Positions 35,326 to 48,100 of a stretch of 64,000 nt of DNA are shown in pieces. Every line of letters starts with the position of its first letter. The stretch's first letter is position 1. Location: positions 41,202,556 to 41,266,555 of the forward strand of contig CM044955.1 in the NCBI GenBank assembly GCA_024516035.1, written 5' to 3'. A program made the translations under genes and the position numbers. This DNA comes from Bactericera cockerelli. Its lineage: Eukaryota > Arthropoda > Insecta > Hemiptera > Triozidae. Below the pieces are notes generated by a model. The model worked only from the letters and a program-made list of their open reading frames with translations. It was not told the DNA's origin and ran no database searches.

Positions 35326-35451
35326 TCAAAACACTGCCGTTGCTCTTCTGACAGCCAGGTTGCCATTAAAAACATCTAATACGATAGCAGATATCATTTG
35401 TGCTTCTGTATACAAAGAAGGTGGTTTCTTCATCTTGTAGTTCCGGGTCAT
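35326..35451 (-). pseudogene. pogo-type transposase N-terminal fragment
   Basis: MTRNYKMKKPPSLYTEAQMI, then AIVLDVFNGNLAVRRATAVF, resembles the psq helix-turn-helix opening of pogo-like transposases (RNYKRK...Y..E.L..AI..V..G.LS.R.AA..F.IP). A frameshift follows at 35326; the next frame gives EIPQTKVEF, which continues the domain. Confidence 0.65.
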
Positions 35452-36067
35452 TCTGAGTGTTTTGATAAATACAAAAAAAAGTTATAGGGTAAAACAAACA
35501 CCCAAAATATGCGTTCGTAATTACCCCATAGCAAAAAAATGCGGGGGTAATTAAGAACACCCAAAAAGTATAACTTAAAAAATGGTTAAAACAATTATTT
35601 TTGTAAAATAATAACCAAAAACATGCTTATCAATAATTAAAAGTAAAATAATGATAAAAATTCAAGTAACACTTACCTAAAAAATTGTTTTAAAAAAATC
35701 AAAAACTTCAAAAAACAATTTTTTTGATAGATCTATTTTCACTAGCTTACTAACTACAACTGAAAATAAATACTATCAAAAACTCGTGTTCAACCTGTAA
35801 AAACAATTCAAAATAATAGTATTCAACCACCAGATTCGAAATATCTTATCCTGTTTAGGTACAATGACCACTGTTCGTAATTACCCCCTGTTCGTAAATA
35901 CCCCCCTTGACCCTAACTACTTTTTGTAATTAATTGATTTGTTATGTAAGCTTTTGTAAAAATTATTCTGGAAACTAGTTACTCACAAGCTTTTCCCCCA
36001 AGAAAACTCAAAACTTATTTACACAAGTGAAACCAAATGAAATTCAATTGTTTTTCAGTTTCGAAAA

Positions 36068-36166
36068 ATGGGTGTTTTGGAGACTTATCAAATTTCTTCT
36101 GCCTCTCAGTTTACCATATCTAAAGGTCAAGTCAATGTACTTCTGGAAGAAATTAAATGTCTGAAA
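36068..36166 (+). CDS. Zinc-finger gene exon 1 (first coding exon identified)
   Basis: It encodes MGVLETYQISSASQFTISKG and a short helical end (VNVLLEEIKCLK). The acceptor TTTTTCAG at 36051-36058 shows that at least one upstream exon exists. Donor GTAAGT. Confidence 0.65.
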
Positions 36167-39100
36167 GTAAGTTTTTATTAATTTTTAGTGGATTTCAACA
36201 AACCACCCAAAAAAAATTGGGTGGACAATATCTCAGTTAATACTCCAATGTGATGTTTAACTATTTGTTTTTACTTATTTTTTTACTTTGTTTTTTATTT
36301 CTTCAAAATTAACAAAGTACTTATAGGTACAATCAACAGGAAAACACTAAAAGGTCCAAAGATATTGGGAAAATGTGTAATCTTTTACTCATGTTATAAT
36401 AATGCTTTTAGGTATTTTTCAAATTGGGTCTTAAATGTTGCAATTTATAGATGGAGGCTGGAGATTTAAAAATATAATAAACTGTCAAATCAGTAGGTAT
36501 TTCTATTCTTTTTCATGGATGGAGTTTTTTTCCCCTGCAAAACACTTTTTTTGGGCATTTTGAAACCTGTCTCAAAAACTAAAGAAAAACTATTTGAAAA
36601 AAAGAATACTTTTAATTTTCTCACTATGTTTAATTATTACTACTATTTTTCTATGTCATGGATGGATTCCTTTTCTTTTTTTTCTTACAAATAAAAATCT
36701 ATGGATGTTAGTAGTTGATTTTTGAGACAAATTGCATGTTTTTTTTTTAACTTGTGTATAAGAATATAAAGATTATAGGTAAATTACATAATGAAAAATA
36801 TACATAATTATGAAAAAACATATTTTCATAAAAAATAAGATTTTTTTTCTAAAAGATTTTTTTCTTCTCTTTCAGATGGTGTTTTTAGAAATTAAAGCAC
36901 TTGAATCTTCTGTTAACAAGAAAGAAGAATTGAGTGCCCAGATCTTTGTTTATGATTCTGATATTGTTCATGAGCAAAATGAAACTATTGAGAAACGAAA
37001 AGATAATGAAGTATCTGAATGTGATACTCTGAAGTCACAAAACATTACTAAAACACCAAAGTGTACTAGTCAACTAGCTTCAAAACTGAATCTTGGAGTT
37101 CTTGAACAAGATAATGATGAGACATCTAAACTAGATAATATAACAACTGACAGTTCAAAAACAGGTGAAAGTAATCCTCTGTTGAACCCATTTGCTCTTG
37201 CAAAAGTTATGGATGGAAGTACATCCTCAAATGCAGGCAGCAAAGTTTTAATAAAACTCAATTACTGTTGATATTGATCATTGTCAGTGTAGCAAAAATG
37301 ATGAAAGCAAACCAAATTTCAACTACACTGAGAGTTTGAAAACTCCAAATCCAGACTTTGGTGATAAAAAACTATCAGATACTACGGATTATATCGAAGA
37401 TGAGCCCCCCACACCACTTCTCTATGAAAACATTAGCAAGGACTTGGCTGAACCAGATTGTGCTGAAGTCAAAACAGTGAGTTTCATTAAAGAGATGGTA
37501 AGAGACAATGCTGATGATAATGTAGATACCCCAACAAATTTTATTGATAAAATAACTGTTGGAGATGAAAATCTTAACAAAGACAAAGAACCAATGCACT
37601 TTGTACAAGAAATCAACACAGAAGAGAGTAAATCCAATGAGGACATATCAAAATCAGAAGATTTCATCAGAGCAATGATAACTGGAGAAAGTACTACTGG
37701 AAATTCTCATCAACAGGTCTTGACAAAAGCAGATGATTTCATTAAAAAAATGTTAACTAGTGATGATATTAAAAACAAAGTAGAAGAAAGGGTCTATTTA
37801 AGAGAATTAATTACTAAAGATTCAGAGAATATTTCAAAAAGGCATGAATCATCTGATCTTGTTCAGGAATTAATGAATGAGAAAACCAATATCCATGAAG
37901 ATGCTCCCAAAACAGAAGATTTTATTAAAGAAATCATTAGTGGTGTTTCAAATGATGCAAATTATAAAGAGACAGAAAAAGAAGGTGGTAACTACGATGA
38001 AAACAACAAAATAGACCAAAACAATTCAAGTGATTCATGTTTAGACTATCATATCCAAGAGAGAAAACACGAAAAAAGTGACAGAACTCAACAACAGAAA
38101 AATGTTAGTGATAGTACAGAATTGGATATTCATGACAGAAGTACAGACTTGGAAACTCATGACAGAGAAGAAAAAAGTGCAAATATAAGTCCAACCAATA
38201 ATGAACACATCAAAACCAATGACATTAAAAAAAAATCTATTCAAAAAGATTCTAGCATATCATTTCTCAGTGAAATACCCAGTGTGACAGATGCCACCAA
38301 TAATTTTATGAACCAAATCATTGATACCAAAGCGAAAACTAGTCATCTAATTTTTATGGATGATCTCAGTTCAAAACAGAGTAAGTGATCTGCTTTGAAG
38401 ATTTTATGCTAAGTCAAGCACTTTAAAAATAAGTGTGTATTCACTAATAAAAAAAATGATACTTCAAAGTAAGTTCCAAACTTAATGAAGGTGTGAAACT
38501 GAGAGTATTTAAAGACTTCATCGTAGGGGCTATAGGTATACATAATTTTAAATTCCAAGGTAAACTTTTTCCTTTACTTTGTCCTATTTAAAATAGCTCA
38601 TAAAGATTCGCTTTTAAAAGCTTTTTGTCTTGTTTAATATAGAAAATTGTGTGTTTTAGTGCAAATCAAAGGCCTAAAACTGTCTCAACTTAATCTCCCA
38701 AAACTTTTGGCCCTTATCTACTTTTAACTTTTGTCATTTTAGGTTGCGAGAGAGCAGAATACTCAAAATATGATAGTGAAAGTTTGAAAACACCAAAACC
38801 AGTTATAGCTGAAGATTCAAACTACTACACAGAAGATCATGGATATTCCTTCACAGTTCTTGATACTCAATACAAACCTCAGCCAAGTTGTAGTTTGTAT
38901 GAGGATAACAATAAATATGATGATCATACAGACAGCTTCTATGATGACAATAGACGGAGTAGTTTATATGAAGATGCAGCTAAAGCCAAACAAAAGTCTA
39001 ATACTTTTGGTATTGATAGTACACAAGAACATACTGGATTTAATTACACTGATAGTACAACTGGTAAGTTTTACGCATTTAGCTATTAATTTTGTGGAGA

Positions 39101-42100
39101 GAGTACCATACAGATTTGTAGTAAGCATCATGTTGTATGTTTTATGTAAAATTAGAACAGAAAAAAATATTTTCTTATATGTCACTTTCAACTGCATGGT
39201 CATATCACGACGGGGTTTTACCCTCCATTCGCTGAAAATTCACAAGCTAGCTACTCTAATTTACCTCACCCAGCCCGGGATGAGGCCGGAAATAGCCAGA
39301 ATCACAATGGTTCGATTTTCAATAGTAGTCACCCATCCAAGTCCTAACATCGCTGGATGTTGCTTAACTTAAGTGATAAAACGAAAACTGGTGTATTCAA
39401 GGTGCTATTGACGCTGGCTATGTAATCTAATTACATATTTCAATTTTTACTTTCCTTATCCTATAATAAGGAAAGTATTGTATTCGTCGAAAATTTGACC
39501 TACCCAGTTTTCCAAATTTCTGGACGAATCATAGCCTCAGGATACCAAAAAAGTTGTTTTCAGCCATTGGTCCGTGCGTCTGTCTGTGTGTCTGTATGTC
39601 TGTGTGTAAACAGGATATCTCGAGAACGGTAAGAGCTACAGACTTGAAATTTGGTATACAAATTAATTTTATACACCAGACGAACCACGAAACTTTTGGT
39701 TGAAATCGGCCGCAAGATGTGGCCGCAGGGCCGCAAATATTGGCCGCAACCGCCGCTTCTTTGAATTGGTTAAAGATACAAAAAAAGTTACAGAACAACA
39801 TTTTCTCGGATTAAAAAAATAATAGGGGTTTACTCTGATCATTTTTTTGATATCTTGAACTTTTTGGAACCCGGCCCCAATTTACCGGTATTTTGGGGGG
39901 ACCCGCTTGGACTAACTTTTTTATTATTCACCCTATATGGGGGTTGCGACATATCAAATCCAATGATTTTGAGGTGCTGATTACGAATTAGGCACTGATT
40001 TTTAACTATCTGTTACCGTTTAGTCACCAGTGGCGGAATTCGACTTCTTTTTGGGGGATAAGGAAAGTCGTGTGATGTTTACACCAGATTTTTTTAAAGT
40101 CTTTATGTATAACTTTTTACATTTAGTACTTTTATCAAGATCACAATAAAATCACAATAATATTTTTCAATATTTTATTTAAATAAATATATTTTTAAAG
40201 ATATAAACAATTTTCAATACTTCTGAAAGTTCTATTGCATTGATTTGAATATACCTACATTAAGCGACATTTGGAGTATTTATATTCTAGATCATTTATT
40301 ATATTTTGGTATAATATGTTCTATGTTGATAATTAATATCAATAATTTTGTTTAAATATAAAGTTAACAATAACATAATATGTTTATTCCCCCAGGTAAC
40401 CATGGCAACAAAACTCGCCCATCTGTGCCAATCCATATTGAGCAAAATAAGATATACGAGAGAGAGACAGAGAAAGATATGAACACATTCACTATACCCT
40501 CTCTGTCATTTTTTAACTGTGATAGTTTGTATGATGATGATTCTGTTTTGAATAAGAAACCATATGCAATACCTGGCGAGTATAATGCACCTATAGACTA
40601 TGGTGAAAGACAATGCAATGAAGAAAATAACCAGCAGAGTTACTTCAACAATGAAATGTATGAGCAATATGAACAAAGCGAAAGTTATACACCAAGAGAA
40701 AATTATGAACACAATAAAAATTATGGGCATAATGAAAACTATAGACAAAATGAATTATATGAACAAAACAGTAATCCTGTTTTATACAACAAGAGCAGTG
40801 GAACATCAGATTACTATAACACCTATTCTAAATCTTACGATGGTATGGACACCTCTCAATACGGTGGTTACCCCTATCATCAATATCATGAAGACACATT
40901 TTCTAACTATCACCAGGACTATCAAAATTATTTTTGTGAAGAAACAGCACAAAACTATCCCGCCTGTTCTTATGAGCATACTGCTCAACATCGTGTCTTC
41001 AGCACTCAGACGGACTTTGTCTCTGGTAGTGGCTATAACAATATGAACTTCACAGACCAGCCTCATCCAGGTGGGGAGAGAGGAAATGAATCCCATGGTC
41101 TACAAGATGGAGCTTCATTCCCACCATATGAACAAAGTGATTATACACATGTGTACAACAACACAGACAATACACACGGAGTATATTACGGGTGTGAGAA
41201 TTACAACCCCCATACTTGTACAATGACACAACATGAAGCAATGTATCGATCTGATTTGAACCACGGTGTCAAAGATATGTATGACCATTATGATTCAACC
41301 TCAGGTCTTCACAATGGAAATCATACAGCATATGGAAACGAACCTTTTGTGCACTCGACCGAAAATGTGAATCAGCACAATTATGAAGCTCATGATCAAA
41401 TCTCCAGAGAACCTGTGAAAGAAAATACCTATGAAACCCAATCTAAAGTCAACTCAGATGAGTACTTCAGTCAGGCTTGTAAATCTGATCAACACTGTCA
41501 TGAATCAAGACGTGATCAGCAAATGACAAGTCTGAATTTATTACCGACCAATTACCACGGTAGTAACAACGAAGTAAATACAAGCAGTGATAATATGAAC
41601 CAAAACTATTCGACCAGTACCGAAAGACTATTGGATTATAACCATCTAATGGTTGAGGAAACAATAGAAAAGTTGCATATGGGTTCCGATTGTCAAAACG
41701 AACTTCAGCCAAACGAAACATTACCAAAGTATTCTACTTCAAATCAAAACGAAAACAAAGAAAACTTTTCAGACAGCAGGGGCTTGAGAAAACATCTTGA
41801 AGCTACCCAAGGAGATTTCTCAGAAACAAATGACCTGGTGAAAAATAATACAGTTGAAAGTTGCTCTTACGAGCGTCACGTTCTAGAAGAGCAGGGGGAA
41901 AGTCAAAGTGAATCTCAAGACCAAAAATTCTTTGAGACACTCAAAAAGTTTACGGAGCCCCCACCTGCATTTGATATATTGAGTGACTCCCAGCAGAACT
42001 CACTCAAACATACCATGGTAAGCTCACAATTTAACTGTTGACGACTAGCTTGTCTAGTTGTCTAGTCCATATTTTCCTTATTAGAGCCCCTGCTTGGGCT

Positions 42101-45100
42101 CAATTTTGACTCTTTGGAACAAGTTTACCAAATTATACTCTTGCCACATTTTTTTCTATTTGTAGTAATATAAAAGCACAGTTGTGACTTAAGTTAAAAA
42201 TCACCTTGGTGAAGAGATAAAACTTAACCAATTCATCGGTGACATTTGCTTATCTTTTCCTTTTTCAGAACCGCCTGTCAAAGCAATCAGCTAAGAAGCG
42301 GTTCCCTGCTGACCTCTCCAGCTCCCTGGTGTCAGAAGTAGAAGGTGAGAACTCTACGGATCAGTCCGCCCTCACGTACACACAGCTGAGAACCCCTGAG
42401 CGAGAGAACATTCAGTACTCTGGGGACCTGAAGGCGTTGCTTGCTTGCAGCTATTACACTGAGGAGATGCCTGGTCTTCAACATCTGCAGGTTAGTTATC
42501 CTTATTACTTCCAATTAGATAATAATATTAGATATCGCAAGTATTGTGTTCATAAAAAAAAAAAATCATATTTCTAGACATGTCGTAACCTCTTGAGCAA
42601 CTCTGGTTTTGTGCCGGCCCGTCGTCTGTTTGTTTTTGCATTCCTTGCAATGCGCAAATCTTGGAAACTACTACTAAGCAGATTTCAACGAAATTTTGTG
42701 CACTTGTAGATGGTCCCATTTTATATTTATCAACTTCGAATCAGCGTATTTTGGTAATAAAGACCTCGCGCCTGACCTCTATCTTTTTACTTGAATGTTT
42801 AAATTTATATAGTCTAAAATTAATTCATTATACAGCGAAATAGTCTGATCGTTTTATTTAAAACTATATTTTTGCTTCCAGAAGTCAAAGAAGCCAAAGA
42901 GTCAACTCGAGATAAGCAGGGACCAAGGACATCGTGTAGCTCAGAATGACCAAGATGGTAATTTTATTTTTTCACTATTTTCCCCCTTAAATCAATTAGA
43001 GGCCATTGAAAAGAAAATTTAATAGACTTTTTGAGGAAAAAATCCTTTGTTCAATTTCTGGCTAATATCTCTTTCAGAAGAAAAGAATCATATCTGGGCA
43101 AATTATATTCATAACAAATTTCTCTTTTGCATCCGAAAGAAATATACAAACTCAAAACTAGAGTATTTATTTGTTAATAAAGTTTTGAAGTGTACTTTGT
43201 GCTAGAAAAATTGCTCTGTGGTTAATGTGTCGTGTTGGTCTGGTAATCTAGAGGTCGTGGGTTTGAAACCCAGCAGGTACATGACAAGTTATCCCTTCAT
43301 ATGAAATTTTGACCACATAATAATACGTCTTGGGCTTACTGATGAATAAATGGGACTTATTTATCCTAATTGAGCAGAAATGAACGGCAACTTATATAAA
43401 AAATACGAAATAAGGTATATATTATATATTGTATAACAAAGTCGGATGTATCCTGAATCCACTCTGTTCTCTTTTCCTTATTTTTAGAGAAAGGATTCTG
43501 CTGTGAGTTTTGCGGACAAATGTTCATGACCAAACACTCTCTCAAGTATCATCACACTACTCTGCACAGGCTGAATGGCGACCAAGCTTTCGTATGCCGT
43601 AAGTACCTGGAGAATTATTTCAAAAACCAGAAAATTCGGGACAAACTTGCGAAAACCCAGTCCTACGAATTAGGTGGAAGTCGTAAACCTCTCTTGTTGG
43701 AATTTAATTCTGTACCGTTCCGACCTCATTCACATACCAGAAAAGTTTTTGAGTTTCGATACAAATTGAGGGAACTCGATGACCATTTGTTAGTTTTGCA
43801 AGATTTTATGTGAAATGTATTTCCACTATGAATAAGTGCTTTAAAATTTCGGAGTGGTTATTAAATTTGCAAGTGCGAAACGATTATGTTCGCTATTGTG
43901 AAATGTCCAGTTGATTTTTTGATTTTATCAAATGAGTTTTTTTTTAATTTGGACGATTTCAATTGAAGCTATCCAAAAGAAATCCAATATTTGACTCTCA
44001 AACTTGAAAGAGTGTGTCACCTATTATAGTCCCCAGTACATTCCTATGGTTATTAATACATACAAGACATAGAACTACTGAACATAGAACCATATACAAT
44101 AAATGAATTTACGTCATCCACTATGTTGTCCTAGCTTCTTCTGTTGTTGTTTTTTTTTTTTGTGCTTTGTATTTTTTACCTACTTTCCTTATATCTTGTA
44201 TTTTTTTTCTCTTATTTTCACAAACCATGTTCTATGTACAATAAATAAATAAAGAATTATTTATCGGAATTCAAGCGCACTTTTCAAACGAAACGAGCTC
44301 ATATTTTATTCTCCGTCATCAAGCACCACGCTTCTGCCTGAGCTTCTCCTCCCAGTAGGGAATGTTCCGGCCCTCGTTCTGATCCCTGGCATAGCGCATG
44401 ATCTCCTCTATGTCCTCAGCGGTTATTTGCGTCACCAGGAAGTCCTTCCAGTGCGTGTGGGCGGGGTCGGGCTGCATGTTGAACAGATACTCGTAGCGGT
44501 CGCGCAGGATCAGCTCCGTTTTCGCCACTTCGTTCTTGGCCATGCTTGGATCATTCTGGAAGGATTATTATTATCATTATTATAGAAAGCTTTATTAGGT
44601 AGAACAAAAAATATATACAGTATAATACAATGAAATATAAAGAAAAACAAAAAGATTAAGCAAATATACAAGAAAAAAAAGAGAATGAAGTTGAAGTTAT
44701 GTCCTACCTAAAGGGCGGGGTTATTGCCTGTGGCAATTTCTTCCACCCAACCCCAAAGGATTAATACAATCACTGATACTACAACTGACCTAGTAGTCAC
44801 CGTGGCCGAGTGGGTAGTGCACTGGGCCTACACGCTTGGTGCCCTAAGTGAAGGAGGCTCTTAGAGATACTGCGCTACCTAAATTGTGAAAGAAATCACA
44901 CTTTAACTTTTACAATAACCAACCTCAGTGGCTTGATCGATAAGGCAGTGGTGCACTCGTAACTGAAAGTCGATGGTTCGAGTTTCGACAAGTTTAGAAA
45001 ATATTTAGTAAAGCTGGTTTAAGTCATTGTGATATCACATTGTGCATAACACAAATATCCATGATAACTTTTTCTTTTAGTGAATTATTATAAATACTTT

Positions 45101-48100
45101 ATTTGTGCTGCCGTCGTGCGGCGTAGGACTGAAGGTTTGCGTTTCGCCAGCAATTCATAAGAAGAGTTTTTTTTTTGCTTTTCTTGCAATGACAGTTCAA
45201 GAAGACGCTACTAGGCGTTTCTTGTTCATATTTATAATTAATTGTGTTCGAATTTGGGTCTAAAACCCGGAACTTTGTCGCCGTTATGATTTTTCTTCCA
45301 TATATGGAGTCATTTGGCCCAGCCGTTTCGGAGATGGGTTGATAATGAGTCAATTACTGTAAATAGATTTTACATGTGTAAATATACGAGTATTAAGAAT
45401 TTTCTTCTAAATTTGAAGGGTTACTCTTTTTCCCTACCTTAAACTTATCCCAGATGTGGTACTTTTCGACGTACTGGCCTTGTATGGCATGATGCTCTTC
45501 ACAGTAGCGCAGTCGAGTCTGCACAGAACATCCCACGTAGTCACAATCATGGAGTTGCCCGTCCGAACGAAACTGGGTGGCTAACCAGTCCAGATGGTCT
45601 TTCAGGTAGTGGAACATGAAGTTAGCCATCGCTAGCTCTTTCTAATAATCCCTCTGTATTCCTTCACTGGTTGATCTTACTAATAAATTTGACGTGCGTT
45701 TTATGTGTCTGTTCTGTTAATAAATGTGTTAATAATTGTGTAATTTGAGTGATTGTTGGTGTATGTAATGAAATTTGTCGTGTGTGTTGTGTTGTATGTG
45801 TACTGTGTTGTGTTGTGTGTGTACTGTGTTGTGTGTTTGTGGTAAACTTGGTGTGAATTGTGAGAGTATGGCTCGGTGAAGATTTTCTTCCTTCAATGTG
45901 AGCCAGTTATAAATATAAAATTCAATACTACATAGCTCAGAACCACTTGCGTTTGAGACGATTTCTTTTTGTTGCCCTTAATAGAGTCAGCGTCGATGGC
46001 GCGTTACATACACTGGTTCTCGTAGGATCACTGAAGTTAAGTAACGTCCAGCGAAGTGAAAACTTCGTGATGCTGGTGTTCCTGCCCAACCCAGGCTGGG
46101 TGAAGTTAATGCGGGTAGCCGGTTTAAGAAATTCCTGCGAATGGAGGGTAACATCCCCGTCGTGATATGGCCATGTAGTTGAAAGTGATTTTAAAGCCAA
46201 ATTTTAAAAAAGCGTTAAATAGTAGTCAACACATTCGCTTGCAGAACCTGTGTTGTTCTCTGAACCTCCGTATCGCGCGTTCGATTCTTGCCTGGAGAAA
46301 TTTCTGTATTGAGATTCGCCAGATTTTCTCTCGGGTTGACTGATTTTTTTGTCGTTTTCTCATCTATTTGTTACATTACTTTTGTAATCTTGGCATGTTT
46401 TTATACAGTATGTTTCGGAAAGGTGGCCACCCCCTCGAACTTTTGAACGTATTTATTACTTACTCAAAAGAATAAGTGATAAAACTAACAGTAAATGATA
46501 CAAAATGAGAACACCTTCTGCTACGTCCTCCTCACATTCTATTTCTCTGCACTCCTATCTGAATTTTATCCTCTTATCTTATCTTTCTTTATCATTGCTA
46601 GGTGTCATCCCAAAATTGATTTCTCTTTAAATTTTACTTGTTGAACGGCAATAAAAACTGGCGGTCGTGGTGTTATTTTCTCAATTCATAAATCAAAAAA
46701 TCATATTCCGACTGTAAGTTTCTATTGCCGTTCAATAGTTAAAATTTAAAGAGAAATCAAGTTTGGCATGACACCTAGCAAAGATAGGGAAAGATAACAT
46801 AAGAGGTACAAACTCAAATAGGAGTGAAGAGAAATACAATGTGAGGTGGTAAAAGTGTTCTCCTTTTGATATCATTTATAATTACTTTATTACCTACTCT
46901 TTTCTTTAGTAGGTGTTCTTCCTTTTGTAACCATGAAGTGGTGTTTTTGGGAGATTAATACATACATTAATACATACTCTCTCGTGATTGATTCACATTG
47001 TATACACGTGGCAATTTTGAGATATTATACTAAATTACTCGTATATCCAAAAACACATCACCGATTTTCTTCAAATTTGTTTTATATGCTATAATACAAG
47101 CATTATTGATCGGAATTCAAACAAAACAAGCTCTAACTTTATTCTTCGTCATCCTCCTTCTGCCTCAGCTTCTCCTCCCAGTAGGGAATGTTCCGGCCCT
47201 CGTTCTGATCCCTGGCATAGCGCATGATCTCCTCTATGTCCTCTGCAGTTATTTGCGTCACCAGGAAGTCCTTCCAGTGCGTGTGGGCGGGGTCGGGCTG
47301 CATGTTGAACAGATACTCGTAGCGGTCGCGCAGGATCAGCTCCGTTTTCGCCACTTCGTTCTCCATTGAATAATTCTGGAAGGATTAATACAATCACTTT
47401 ATTGATTGTATTAATACAATTAATATAAAGGGTTGGGTGGAAGAGATTGCCATAGGCAATAACCCCGCCCTTTAGTTAGGACATATGTATATATTTTGTT
47501 TTTTGTTTTTTTTTCCTTGTTTATATTATTAATATTGTCTATTTTTATATTTACCATTATTTGTCTGTATAATATGTTCTACCTACTAATAAAGAGTTTC
47601 TAAAAAAAAAAAAAAAAAAATCACTGATACTATAACCGACCTAGTTGTCACCTTGGCCGAGTGGGTAGCGCGCTGGGCTTGCACGCTTCATGATCTGGGT
47701 TTGAATCCCGGCTGGGTAGAAAATCTGTACTTTGGATATGTACTACACTCATACCTCGTCAAGAAAAATTAGTTGCTAATTATTTGAGTAACGACCAATG
47801 GTGGCATTGCCAGAGTATAAAGAAAATAATTAAATAAGTGAAGGAGACTCTTAGAGATGCTGCGCTACCCACAAGCATTGTAAAAGAAATCATGCTTTAA
47901 CTTTTAACAATAACCAACCTCAGGAGCTTGATCGATAAGGCGGTCGTGCACTCGTAAAGTTCCTAGCTTCCAAGTTCAGCAAATATTTAGTAAAGCTGGT
48001 TTAAGTAATTGTGATATCACATCGTGAATAACAAAAATACACTATTAACACTATACTCACTCGTGATTGGTTCACATTGTATACACGTGGCAATTTTGAG

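Larger units (their letters stand above)
34170..35913 (-). mobile_element. Decayed pogo-like element
   Basis: The ends GGGTCAAGGGGGGTAATTAC and their inverted copy (TACCCCCCTTGACCC at the right) are flanked by TA. Further inverted GGGGGTAAATGCGAAC-type motifs lie inside. The minus strand encodes an N-terminal psq-type helix-turn-helix piece, as in pogo transposases. A T1 SINE sits in it at 34603-34964. The catalytic DDE part is missing. Confidence 0.7.

Noticed and set aside
38839..39372. 177-residue ORF overlapping zinc-finger exon 3
   Set aside because: Wrong frame relative to exon 3 and continues into a SINE; no domain.
40600..41046. 148-residue Met/Ile/Thr-rich ORF
   Set aside because: Frame-shifted shadow of the low-complexity exon 4, whose own frame is open for 540 codons and spliced in phase.
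44319..45629. Respiratory complex I or mitochondrial ribosomal subunit
   Set aside because: Size and charged motifs suggested it, but I could not match the sequence to any such subunit I know; left unnamed.
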